Source: an uncultured Sphingomonas sp.
Lineage (GTDB): Bacteria > Pseudomonadota > Alphaproteobacteria > Sphingomonadales > Sphingomonadaceae
Assembly: GCA_946482655.1 (NCBI GenBank)
Contig: CAMLSA010000060.1
Coordinates: 1 to 20,010 of the forward strand
DNA length: 20,010 bases
Direction: 5' to 3'
Position 1 is the stretch's first letter. The number at the start of each line of letters is the position of its first letter. Shown here in pieces: positions 6,244 to 14,006 of this stretch. The notes under the pieces are model-generated. The model was not told where the DNA came from. It did no database searches and worked only from the letters and a program-made list of their open reading frames with translations. Position numbers and translations under genes: made by a program.

Positions 6244-8796
6244 ATGAAGCTCGTTGTCGTCGAATCCCCCGCCAAGGCCAAAACCATCGAGAAATATCTT
6301 GGGCCGGGCCATCGCGTGCTCGCCTCCTATGGCCATGTCCGGGACCTCCCCGCCAAGGACGGCTCGGTCGATCCCGACAAGGGCTTCGAGATGGAGTGGG
6401 AGACCTATGCCGATAAGACGAGGCAGCTGAAAGCGATCGCGGACGAGGCCAAGGATGCCGACACGCTGATTCTCGCCACCGATCCGGATCGCGAGGGCGA
6501 GGCGATCAGCTGGCACGTCCAAGAGGTGCTCAGGAAGCGCAAGGCGCTGCCGAAGGATGTTCAGCGCGTCACCTTCAACGCGATCACCAAGCCCGCAGTG
6601 CTGGAGGCGATGGCCAATCCGCGCGAGCTCGACGAGGATCTGATCGACGCCTATCGCGCTCGCCGCGCGCTCGATTATCTGGTCGGCTTCACCCTGTCGC
6701 CGGTGTTGTGGCGCAAGCTGCCCGGCGCCAAATCAGCGGGCCGGGTCCAGTCGGTGGCGTTGCGCCTCGTCGTCGACCGCGAGCGCGAGATCGAGCTGTT
6801 CAAGGCACAGGAATATTGGTCGGTCGCCGCCGACATGGAGCATGACGGCATCCCCTTCATCGCGCGCCTGGTGCGTTGGAATGGCCAGAAGATCGACCGG
6901 CTGACGATCGGCAACGGCAGGGATGCCGAGGCGGCCAAGGCCGATGTCGAGGCGGGCCGCTTCTCGGTCGCGACGGTCGAGACCAAGCCGCTGACCCGTA
7001 ATCCGCCGGCCCCCTTCACCACGTCGACCCTCCAGCAGGAAGCCGCGCGCAAGCTCGGCTTTTCGGCCAGCCACACGATGCGGATCGCCCAGAATCTCTA
7101 CGAGGACGGCGTGATCACCTATATGCGGACCGACGGCGTCCAGATGGACGGCAGCGCAATCGACGCGGCGCGCGGCGCGATCGCCAGACGCTACGACGCG
7201 TCCTATGTGCCGGACAAGCCGCGCCAGTACGTCGCCAAGGCCAAAAATGCCCAGGAAGCCCATGAGGCGATCCGGCCAACGGATTTCTCGAAGGACCGGG
7301 CCGGCAGCGGCGATCATGCCCGGCTGTACGAGCTGATCTTCAAGCGCGCGCTCGCCAGCCAGATGGCGTCCGCGCGATTGGAGCGCACCACCGTCGATCT
7401 CGCCGACGGCACCGGCCAGCACGGCCTGCGCGCCACCGGGCAGGTCGTCCTCTTCCCCGGCTATCTCGCCCTCTACGAGGAGGGCCGCGACGACGAGGGC
7501 GACGAGGAATCGCGCCGCCTGCCGCGGATGCGTGAGGGTGATGCGCCCGCCAGGAAACGGGTCACCGCCGAGCAGCATTTCACCCAGCCGCCGCCGCGCT
7601 ATTCGGAGGCGAGCCTCGTGAAGAAAATGGAGGAGCTGGGGATCGGCCGGCCCTCGACCTATGCCTCGGTCCTTCAGACCCTCAAGGACCGCGACTATGT
7701 CACGGTCGAGAAGAACCGTTTCATCCCCGCCGAGAGCGGACGCTTGGTGACGAGCTTCCTGGAGCGCTTCTTCGAGCGCTATGTCAGCTATGATTATACC
7801 GCGGGGCTCGAGGAGAGTCTGGACGACGTATCGGGCGGCCGCGCCGGCTGGCAGCAGGTGCTCGAGGCCTTCTGGAAGGACTTCAAGCCCAAGACCGCCG
7901 AGGTGATGGAGCAGAAGCCGTCCGACGTCACCAGGGCGCTCGACGAGTTTCTCGCCCCCTATCTCTTCCCCGACAAGGGCGACGGCAGCGATCCGCGGCT
8001 CTGCCCCATGTGCACCGAAGGCAGGCTGTCGCTGCGCGGCGGCCGGTTCGGCGCCTTCATCGCCTGCTCCAACTATCCCGAGTGCAAATATACCCGCCGC
8101 TTCGCCCAGGCCGGTGCCGCCAGCGACGGCGCCGACGCCGGCCCCGTGGTGATCGGAACCGATCCCGAAACCGGCCTCGATGTCTCGAAACGGTCTGGGC
8201 GGTTCGGGCCCTATATCCAGCTCGGCGACGGCAAGGACGCCAAGCGTTCGTCGGTCCCCAAGGACGTACCGGGCGAGGACCTCGATCTCGACTGGGCGCT
8301 CAGGCTGCTTTCGCTGCCCCGGCTGATTGGCCCGCATCCCGAGACCGGCCACGCGATTACCGCCTCGATCGGCCGCTTCGGCCCCTATCTGGCGCATGAC
8401 GGCAAATACGCTCGGCTGGGCTCGACCGCCGAGGTGTTCGAGACCGGCATGAACGCGGCGGTTTCGAAGTTAGCCGACGCGGCCAACGGCGCCGGCCAGC
8501 GGCGCGGCAGCTCGGAACCGCTGAAACGCTTCGGCGACAACCCGGTGACCGGCAAGGAGATCAAGCTGATGGCCGGGCGCTTCGGCCCCTATGTCACCGA
8601 CGGCGTCACCAACGCGACCCTGCCCAAGACGGCCGATCCCGATACGCTGACGGTCGAAGGCGCGCTGGAGCTGCTCGCGGCGCGCGCGGCCAAGGGGCCG
8701 GCGAAGGGAAAGAAACCCCCGCGGAAGGCCGCCGCGCCGAAGAAGGCGCCTGCCAAGAAGCCGCCGGCGAAGAAGGCCGCGGCGAAGAAATCCTGA
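6244..8796 (+). CDS. topA: DNA topoisomerase I
   Basis: Type IA topoisomerase of 850 aa that relaxes negative supercoils through a 5'-phosphotyrosine intermediate. The N-terminal TOPRIM domain shows E7 in VVVESPAKAKTIEKYLG and the acidic triad region in LATDPDREGEAISWH (D80, D82, E84). The cleavage domain has SAGRVQSVALRLVVDRE (164-180) and catalytic Y293 in EDGVITYMRTDG. A four-cysteine zinc ribbon follows (LCPMC ... ACSNYPEC, bases about 8000-8090). Three TopA C-terminal repeats then each carry an RFGPY motif (RFGPYIQLGD, RFGPYLAHDG, RFGPYVTDGV). The protein ends in a roughly 35-residue tail of Lys, Pro and Ala only, which probably binds DNA. GGAAAG lies three bases before the ATG. The gene follows dprA in many alphaproteobacteria; here the globin/MCP pair lies between. 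Confidence 0.97.
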   Translation: MKLVVVESPAKAKTIEKYLGPGHRVLASYGHVRDLPAKDGSVDPDKGFEMEWETYADKTRQLKAIADEAKDADTLILATDPDREGEAISWHVQEVLRKRKALPKDVQRVTFNAITKPAVLEAMANPRELDEDLIDAYRARRALDYLVGFTLSPVLWRKLPGAKSAGRVQSVALRLVVDREREIELFKAQEYWSVAADMEHDGIPFIARLVRWNGQKIDRLTIGNGRDAEAAKADVEAGRFSVATVETKPLTRNPPAPFTTSTLQQEAARKLGFSASHTMRIAQNLYEDGVITYMRTDGVQMDGSAIDAARGAIARRYDASYVPDKPRQYVAKAKNAQEAHEAIRPTDFSKDRAGSGDHARLYELIFKRALASQMASARLERTTVDLADGTGQHGLRATGQVVLFPGYLALYEEGRDDEGDEESRRLPRMREGDAPARKRVTAEQHFTQPPPRYSEASLVKKMEELGIGRPSTYASVLQTLKDRDYVTVEKNRFIPAESGRLVTSFLERFFERYVSYDYTAGLEESLDDVSGGRAGWQQVLEAFWKDFKPKTAEVMEQKPSDVTRALDEFLAPYLFPDKGDGSDPRLCPMCTEGRLSLRGGRFGAFIACSNYPECKYTRRFAQAGAASDGADAGPVVIGTDPETGLDVSKRSGRFGPYIQLGDGKDAKRSSVPKDVPGEDLDLDWALRLLSLPRLIGPHPETGHAITASIGRFGPYLAHDGKYARLGSTAEVFETGMNAAVSKLADAANGAGQRRGSSEPLKRFGDNPVTGKEIKLMAGRFGPYVTDGVTNATLPKTADPDTLTVEGALELLAARAAKGPAKGKKPPRKAAAPKKAPAKKPPAKKAAAKKS

Positions 8797-8807
8797 CTCT
8801 TCTTCCG

Positions 8808-8828
8808 CGAGCGGTGCCCTGCCGCTCG
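8808..8828 (+). terminator. Hairpin between convergent topA and CoA-binding gene
   Basis: CGAGCGG and CCGCTCG form a perfect seven-base stem around a seven-base loop, 11 bases after the topA stop. A second small palindrome (CGAGGCCTCG) and then GTTCTTT follow to the right. The T-rich part is not adjacent to the stem, so this is a weak intrinsic terminator for topA at best. Confidence 0.35.
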
Positions 8829-8841
8829 AGGCCTCGTTCTT

Positions 8842-9258
8842 TCAGAGTCCCAGTCTCGGGATATCGATCGCCGGGCAGCGGTTGACCACCGCTTGAAGGC
8901 CCGCCGCCTCCGCGCGGGCGATGGCCTCGTCGTTGAACACGCCGAGTTGGGTCCACACCGCGCCGGCACCGACTCCGATCGCGTCGTCGATCACCGACCC
9001 CGCGGCCGCGGAGTTGCGGAAGATGTCGACGATGTGGATCGGTTCGTCGATCTCGGCGAGGGTGGCGACGACCGATTGGCCGTGAATGGCGCTGCCGGCG
9101 AGCTGCGGATTGACCGGGATGACCCGATAGCCCTTCGACAGCAGGAACCGCATCACGCCGTAGCTGGGGCGATCGGCACGGTCGCTGGCGCCGACCATTG
9201 CTATCGTCTTCGCATTTGTGAGGAGCGCGGCGATGTCCTGATCGGATGTGAGCGGCAT
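8842..9258 (-). CDS. CoA-binding domain protein (YccU-like)
   Basis: A small 138-aa Rossmann-fold protein. The N-terminal half has the CoA/nucleotide-binding glycine motif TIAMVGASDRADRPSYGVM (residues 18-36) and KGYRVIPVNP (42-51). The C-terminal half has VWTQLGVFNDEAIARAEAAG and VVNRCPAIDIPRL, the conserved cysteine region of the stand-alone CoA_binding (PF02629) family, related to succinyl-CoA synthetase alpha-subunit N-termini. The cellular role of the family is not established. The gene begins 22 bases after the mrp stop on the same strand and is probably co-transcribed with it. It converges on topA. Its Shine-Dalgarno is poor, but the ATG is the only reasonable start because the protein begins directly before the conserved domain. 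Confidence 0.88.
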   Translation of the reverse strand: MPLTSDQDIAALLTNAKTIAMVGASDRADRPSYGVMRFLLSKGYRVIPVNPQLAGSAIHGQSVVATLAEIDEPIHIVDIFRNSAAAGSVIDDAIGVGAGAVWTQLGVFNDEAIARAEAAGLQAVVNRCPAIDIPRLGL

Positions 9259-9280
9259 GGCAGACCCCGGCGTTGTGGTC

Positions 9281-10285
9281 CTATGTAAATGATACCGGTT
9301 TGGCCGGATTCAACCAGTCGACCACCTTGGCGGCGATTTCCGCGAAGATCCTGTCGTCCTCGTCGGCCGCGGGCGGGGTGCCGGCGTCTGACTTGGTGCG
9401 GATGTCGATGTCGAGCGGTATCCGTCCGAGGAAGCCCAGCGCCATCGACATCGCGGCCGCCTGCGCGCCGCCCTGGCCGAATGGATCGGAAATTTCGCCG
9501 CAATGGGGGCAGGCATAGCCCGCCATGTTCTCGACCATGCCGATGATCGGCACATTGGCCTGGTTAAAAAAGGAGACCGCGCGGGTCGCATCGATCAGCG
9601 ACAGATCCTGCGGTGTCGAGATGATGATCGCGCCCACCGGCTTATACTTCTGCACCATGGTCAGCTGGACGTCGCCGGTCCCGGGGGGCAGATCCAGGAT
9701 CAGTATTTCGGTATCGCCCCATTCGGCATCGATCAGCTGGCCGAGCGCGTTGGCTGCCATCGGCCCTCGCCAGGCGATCGCCTGCCCCGGCTTGACGAGC
9801 TGACCCATCGACAGCATCGGCACGCCGAACGGTGACATCACCGGGTCCATCTTCTCGCCCTGCGCGGTCGGCCGCAGGCCTTCGGTCGACATCAGCTTCG
9901 ATTGCGAGGGGCCGTAGATATCGGCGTCGACCAGCCCGACCTTCCTGCCCATCCGCTTGAGCGCCACCGCGAGATTTGCCGACAGCGTGGATTTGCCGAC
10001 CCCGCCCTTGCCCGATCCGACCGCGATGATCTTGCGGCCCTTCTTCTCGGCGGTCAGCGCGACGCGCACCGTCTCGACGCCCGGAACGGCGATCATTGCC
10101 TGCTTGACCTCGGTCTCGAGCTTGCTGCGCGCATCACCGGACAAGCCGGTCACGTCGAGCACGACGCTCACCGTCCCGCCGTCGAAACGGGGAGCGGCGG
10201 CGCGGCCGCTGGCGGCCAGTCCCTTGCCGCTGATCGGATCGATGACGGTGTCGAGGGCGGCGTGAAGCGAGTCTGTCATTTCCAT
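9281..10285 (-). CDS. mrp: Mrp/ApbC-family iron-sulfur cluster carrier ATPase
   Basis: A 334-aa P-loop ATPase thought to carry and deliver Fe-S clusters in the cytoplasm. An N-terminal MIP18-like domain (about residues 5-80) is followed by IIAVGSGKGGVGKST (Walker A, 92-100), the switch region GLVDADIYGPSQ (117-128), ILILDLPPGTGD (194-205) and STPQDLSLIDA. The bridging-cluster motif CPHC (C259, C262) is intact in MVENMAGYACPHCG. An alternative ATG two codons downstream (M3) cannot be excluded because neither has a strong Shine-Dalgarno. The gene is divergent from hflK across a 71-base gap and lies upstream of the CoA-binding protein gene. Domain order and length are those of proteobacterial Mrp/ApbC. 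Confidence 0.95.
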   Translation of the reverse strand: MEMTDSLHAALDTVIDPISGKGLAASGRAAAPRFDGGTVSVVLDVTGLSGDARSKLETEVKQAMIAVPGVETVRVALTAEKKGRKIIAVGSGKGGVGKSTLSANLAVALKRMGRKVGLVDADIYGPSQSKLMSTEGLRPTAQGEKMDPVMSPFGVPMLSMGQLVKPGQAIAWRGPMAANALGQLIDAEWGDTEILILDLPPGTGDVQLTMVQKYKPVGAIIISTPQDLSLIDATRAVSFFNQANVPIIGMVENMAGYACPHCGEISDPFGQGGAQAAAMSMALGFLGRIPLDIDIRTKSDAGTPPAADEDDRIFAEIAAKVVDWLNPAKPVSFT

Positions 10286-10344
10286 GGCGGCACCGAATAG
10301 AGGCTCGCCAAGGAAAGAGCACTGTTTTTCCTCTGATCGCTACC

Positions 10345-10350
10345 TATAAT
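10345..10350 (+). promoter_or_regulatory. Consensus -10 box directly before hflK, implying a leaderless mRNA
   Basis: TATAAT lies six bases before the hflK ATG (10357). With normal -10 to start spacing, transcription would begin at or within a base or two of the A of ATG. There is no Shine-Dalgarno in the intervening GGCAGT. The -35 region (around 10321-10328, T-rich) is weak. Confidence 0.5.
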
Positions 10351-10356
10351 GGCAGT

Positions 10357-11409
10357 ATGAACAACAACGACAGTCGCGGTGTGACGCCGCAGCCGGTGCT
10401 CAACGAGGGCGGGCCCTGGGGTGGTGGAGGGTCCGGCGGCGATGGTGATGGCTCCAACCCCTGGAACCAACCGCCACGCGGGCGGCCGGGCCGGGGGCCG
10501 GCGGGTCGCTCGGCGTTTGACGAGCTGCTGCGCCGCGGCCGCGCGCGCTTCGGCGGGCGCGACGGGCCCGATCCCGAGGCGGGCCGGATGATCCTCTGGG
10601 CGGTCGGCGGCCTGCTGCTGATCTGGATTCTCTGGACGAGCAGCCACCGGATCAATCCGCAGGAGCGCGGGGTCGTCACCAGGCTCGGTTCCTATGCCGG
10701 CACGCTCGAGCCCGGCATGCGCTTTTCCTTCCCCGCGCCGATCGATGTCGTGACCAAGATCGATATCCAGGACATCCGCGTGAAGGACATACCCGAGACC
10801 GGCGGCAATGCGCAGAACCTGGTGCTGACCGGCGATCAGAACATGATCGACCTCGCTTATTCGGTGCGCTGGAACATCCGCGACCCCGAGCTTTATCTCT
10901 ATATGCTGGAGGACCCGGTCGAAACGGTCGGCCAGGTTGCGGAGAGCGCGATGCGCGCCGAAATCGCCCGCGTCGCGCTCAACGACGCGATGGGCCCGCA
11001 GCGCAGCCAGATCGAAGGCCGCGTTCAGCAGCGCATGCAGGAAATCCTCGACAGCTACCGGTCGGGAATCGCGGTGCAGGGCATCGCCATCAAGCAGGCC
11101 GATCCGCCTGCCGCGGTGGTCGAGGCGTTCAAATCGGTCTCGGCGGCGCAGCAGGAAGCGCAGGCCTATCTGAACCAGGCGCGCGCCTATGCGCAGCAGC
11201 TCGGCGCCAAGGCCGAGGGCGAGGCCGCGGCGTTCGACAAGGTCTATGCCGAATATCGGCTCGCCCCCGAGGTGACCCGCCGCCGCATGTATTACGAGAC
11301 GATGGAACGGGTCCTCGCCAAGACCGACAAGACGGTGATCGAGGCGCCCAACGTCATGCCCTATGTCCCGCTGCCGCCTCCGCAGCCGAAACCGGTACCG
11401 CAACAATGA
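10357..11409 (+). CDS. hflK: FtsH protease regulator HflK
   Basis: A 350-aa SPFH/prohibitin-family membrane protein that forms, with HflC, a large periplasm-facing complex around the FtsH protease and tunes membrane-protein degradation. The N-terminal tail (1-75) is Gly/Pro/Arg rich and cytoplasmic, with GGGGSGGDGDG. One transmembrane helix follows (about 78-94), then the SPFH domain beginning INPQERGVVTRLGSY. A long helical region (SVSAAQQEAQAYLNQARAYAQ and onward) and a proline-rich C-terminus (PLPPPQPKPVPQQ) complete it. The ATG has no Shine-Dalgarno but has TATAAT just upstream, so a leaderless transcript is likely. The stop overlaps the hflC start (ATGA, 11406-11409). Gene order hflK-hflC-degP is common in alphaproteobacteria. 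Confidence 0.95.
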   Translation: MNNNDSRGVTPQPVLNEGGPWGGGGSGGDGDGSNPWNQPPRGRPGRGPAGRSAFDELLRRGRARFGGRDGPDPEAGRMILWAVGGLLLIWILWTSSHRINPQERGVVTRLGSYAGTLEPGMRFSFPAPIDVVTKIDIQDIRVKDIPETGGNAQNLVLTGDQNMIDLAYSVRWNIRDPELYLYMLEDPVETVGQVAESAMRAEIARVALNDAMGPQRSQIEGRVQQRMQEILDSYRSGIAVQGIAIKQADPPAAVVEAFKSVSAAQQEAQAYLNQARAYAQQLGAKAEGEAAAFDKVYAEYRLAPEVTRRRMYYETMERVLAKTDKTVIEAPNVMPYVPLPPPQPKPVPQQ

Positions 11410-12272
11410 ACATCGGCGACAGCCTTGCCAGCCGCACCATGATCAGCTGGGCCATCGCGGTCATCGCGATGATCATCATCCTCAGCAGCGTCTTTTCGGT
11501 GGTGCCCGAGACCAAGCAGGCGCTCGTCGTCCGCCTGGGCGAGCCCTATCGCGTCTATAACGGCTACAAGCCCAATGAGGATTTCGGCCGGACCGGGGCG
11601 GGCGTGCTAATGCGCATTCCATTCGTCGATCAGATCCGCTGGATCGACAAGCGCGTGCTCGATTTCGACATGGAGCGCCAGTCGGTGCTGTCGACCGATC
11701 AGCTCCGGCTCGAGGTGGACGCCTTCGCGCGCTACCGTATCGTAGATCCGCTGCGCATGGCGATCACCGCAGGCAGCGAGCGGCGGGTCAGCGATGCCCT
11801 ACGCCCCATTCTCGGCTCGTCGCTGCGTAACGAGTTGGGCAAGCGGCCTTTCGCGGCGCTGCTCAGCCCCGAGCGCGGCCAGGTGATGGAGAACATCCAG
11901 TCGCGGCTCAACCGGGTCGCGCGTCAATATGGCGCCGAGATCGTGGATGTCCGGATCAAGCGCGCCGACCTGCCCGATGGCTCGCCGCTCGACTCGGCTT
12001 TCAACCGCATGCGCACCGCGCGCGAGCAGGAAGCGCTCTCGATCCGGGCCGAGGGGCGCAAGCAGGCCCAGATCATTACCGCCGAGGCCGATGCCCAGGC
12101 CGCCGGCACCTATGCCGAAAGCTTCAACAAGGATCCCGATTTCTACAATTTCTATCGGGCGATGCAGTCCTATCGGATCACCTTCGGGACCGACAGCGAG
12201 ACGTCCGGATCTTCCAACATGTTGCTGTCGCCCGAAAACGAGTATCTGCGGGAATTTCGCGGACGCCGATAG
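11406..12272 (+). CDS. hflC: FtsH protease regulator HflC
   Basis: A 288-aa SPFH protein, partner of HflK. An N-terminal membrane helix (about 13-33, ISWAIAVIAMIIILSSVFSV) is followed by VVPETKQALVVRLGEPYRVY, the typical HflC entry to the SPFH domain. FVDQIRWIDKRVLDFD, GAEIVDVRIKRADLP and the helical segment RMRTAREQEALSIRAEGRKQ follow, then a C-terminal SPENEYLREF motif typical of HflC. The start overlaps the hflK stop by four bases, so translation is coupled and stoichiometry is likely matched. degP follows after 102 bases that carry a palindrome and a stress-promoter-like motif. Confidence 0.96.
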   Translation: MNIGDSLASRTMISWAIAVIAMIIILSSVFSVVPETKQALVVRLGEPYRVYNGYKPNEDFGRTGAGVLMRIPFVDQIRWIDKRVLDFDMERQSVLSTDQLRLEVDAFARYRIVDPLRMAITAGSERRVSDALRPILGSSLRNELGKRPFAALLSPERGQVMENIQSRLNRVARQYGAEIVDVRIKRADLPDGSPLDSAFNRMRTAREQEALSIRAEGRKQAQIITAEADAQAAGTYAESFNKDPDFYNFYRAMQSYRITFGTDSETSGSSNMLLSPENEYLREFRGRR

Positions 12273-12279
12273 CCTGAAC

Positions 12280-12304
12280 GGAACGGCGCCGTTCAAGCAG
12301 GGTT
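12280..12304 (+). promoter_or_regulatory. GGAAC-N17-GTT element (EcfG/general-stress-type promoter candidate) with overlapping palindrome
   Basis: GGAAC at 12280-12284 is followed after 17 bases by GTT at 12302-12304. This fits the form reported for alphaproteobacterial general-stress sigma factor EcfG promoters. The -35 overlaps a perfect 14-base palindrome, GAACGGC-GCCGTTC (12281-12294). The palindrome could instead form, with flanking bases, a 3' hairpin for hflC (TGAACGG/CCGTTCA, 12275-12295). No T-tract follows, so terminator function is unlikely. Transcription would start about 60 bases before degP. Confidence 0.4.
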
Positions 12305-12374
12305 CAGAGATCGAAGAGATAAACCGCCCGATATTCGGTGACGACAGGACAGGAGTAACAAGGAGTTGGCCAAA

Positions 12375-13925
12375 GTGCGTTATGCCTATGCTATCACCGC
12401 CGCCTTGCTGGCGGGTGGTACCGCGGCAACCATGACGATGCAGCAGCCGCTCGGCGCGCAGGTGGCACAGAATGACCCCGGCGTGATCGGCGCGGCCGCT
12501 CCGCGTGCCGGCGCGCCGTTGAGCTTTGCGGAACTCGCCGCCCGGCTCCAACCTGCCGTGGTTAACATCTCCACCACGCAGAAGATCCAGGTAAGGAGCG
12601 GCAATGCTTTCGCCGGCACGCCCTTCGAGGAACTGTTTCGGCGCTTCGGCGGCGGCATCGACGACAGCGGCCGCCCGATCACCCGCGAGGCGACCTCGCT
12701 GGGTTCGGGCTTCATCATCTCGGCCGACGGCTACGTGGTCACCAACAACCACGTCATCTCGGCCTCGCCCGAAGGCGGCAGTGGCGCGGTGGTCAGCTCG
12801 ATCACGGTGACCCTGCCCGACCGCAAGGAATATAAGGCCACAGTGGTTGGCCGCGACCAGGCCTCGGATCTCGCGCTGCTCAAGATCGACGCCAGAAATC
12901 TGCCCTTCGTCCAGTTCGGGGATTCGACCCGCACCCGCGTCGGCGACTGGGTCGTCGCGATCGGCAATCCCTTCGGGCTGGGCGGCACGGTGACGGCCGG
13001 CATCGTCTCGGCGCTGCACCGTTCGATCGGCGTCAACGGCCCCTATGATCGGTATATCCAGACCGACGCCTCGATCAACCAGGGCAATTCGGGGGGGCCG
13101 ATGTTCGATCTCAGGGGTAATGTGATCGGCATCAACACCGCGATCTTCTCGCCGACTGGCGGCAATGTCGGCATCGGCTTCGCGATCCCGGCCGAGGAGG
13201 CCAAGCCGATCATCGATCAGCTTCGTTCGGGTAACAGGATCAAGCGCGGCTATCTGGGCGTCGGCATCCAGCCGATGACGGACGATATCGCCACCAGCCT
13301 GGGACTGCCCAAGGATCGCGGAGAAATCGTCGCGCGGGTCGAGCCCGGCGAGGCGGCGGCCCGGGCCGGCATCCGGCAGGGCGATGTGATCGTCAGGGTC
13401 AACGGCCAAGAGGTCACCCCCGACAACACCTTGTCCTACATCGTCGGCAAGACTCCGGTCGGCACGCGCATGCCGATTGAGCTGATCCGCGACGGCCAGA
13501 GGCGGACGGTGACCGTGACCCTGGGTGAACGTCCGCCCGAGGACCAGCTCGCCAACGCCGGTGAACCCGACGGCGACGCCGTTCCCAGTCCGGATGACGG
13601 GCAGACGGCGCCCGACCAGTCGACACGCGAGACAATCGGCCTGGGCTTCCAGACGCTCACGCCCGATCTCGCTCGCCGGCTCGGTGTCCCGCCGACGACC
13701 AAGGGCGTGGTGATCAACTATGTCGATCCGTCGAGCGATGCCGCGACGAACGGTTTCCAGCCGCGTGACATCATCCTTCAGATCAACAATGTGCCGGTGA
13801 CCACCAGCCAGGCGGCCGCCGCGCAGATCGAGGCCGCCAAGAGGGCGAAGCGCCCGACCGTGCTGCTCTTCGCCCAGCGCGGCAACAATCCGCCACGCTA
13901 TATCGGCGTGAAGCTGAAAAACTAA
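12375..13925 (+). CDS. degP: Periplasmic serine protease/chaperone of the DegP/HtrA family
   Basis: Predicted 516 aa from the GTG at 12375. A signal peptide (RYAYAITAALLAGGTAATM) exports it to the periplasm, where the family degrades or refolds misfolded envelope proteins. The trypsin-like domain has the catalytic triad H126 (YVVTNNHVIS), D165 (ASDLALLKID) and S239 (INQGNSGGPMF). Two PDZ domains follow: RGYLGVGIQPMT to about VTVTLGERP, and, after an acidic linker, IGLGFQTLTPDLARRLGV to the end. The start is open to choice: AAGGAG (12360-12365) is nine bases before the GTG, while a TTG at 12366 could use AGGAG at 12351-12355 and would add three residues. The gene follows hflKC and may also have its own stress promoter. 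A strong hairpin terminates it. Confidence 0.95.
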   Translation: MRYAYAITAALLAGGTAATMTMQQPLGAQVAQNDPGVIGAAAPRAGAPLSFAELAARLQPAVVNISTTQKIQVRSGNAFAGTPFEELFRRFGGGIDDSGRPITREATSLGSGFIISADGYVVTNNHVISASPEGGSGAVVSSITVTLPDRKEYKATVVGRDQASDLALLKIDARNLPFVQFGDSTRTRVGDWVVAIGNPFGLGGTVTAGIVSALHRSIGVNGPYDRYIQTDASINQGNSGGPMFDLRGNVIGINTAIFSPTGGNVGIGFAIPAEEAKPIIDQLRSGNRIKRGYLGVGIQPMTDDIATSLGLPKDRGEIVARVEPGEAAARAGIRQGDVIVRVNGQEVTPDNTLSYIVGKTPVGTRMPIELIRDGQRRTVTVTLGERPPEDQLANAGEPDGDAVPSPDDGQTAPDQSTRETIGLGFQTLTPDLARRLGVPPTTKGVVINYVDPSSDAATNGFQPRDIILQINNVPVTTSQAAAAQIEAAKRAKRPTVLLFAQRGNNPPRYIGVKLKN

Positions 13926-13955
13926 TCGCCCGATTGCCTTTCGGAAGAGAAATGA

Positions 13956-13991
13956 AAACGGGCCGGACGGGCTTCCCCGTCCGGCCCGTTT
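13956..13991. terminator. Strong bidirectional Rho-independent terminator
   Basis: A perfect 16-base-pair stem, AAACGGGCCGGACGGG with its complement CCCGTCCGGCCCGTTT, encloses a four-base CTTC loop. It lies 31 bases after the degP stop and 15 bases after the end of the oppositely oriented outer-membrane protein gene. The A-rich side and T-rich side (GTTTCTC rightward, GTTTTCAT leftward) suit termination of both convergent units. Confidence 0.88.
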
Positions 13992-14006
13992 CTCGTCCGC
14001 ATCCGA

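Noticed and set aside
6733..8397. A 554-codon open frame antisense to topA
   Set aside because: Shadow of topA codon bias; no recognisable domain, and topA carries all expected motifs.
11799..13409. A 536-codon open frame antisense to hflC and degP
   Set aside because: Antisense shadow that runs across the hflC-degP gap; composition is not protein-like and it has no motif.
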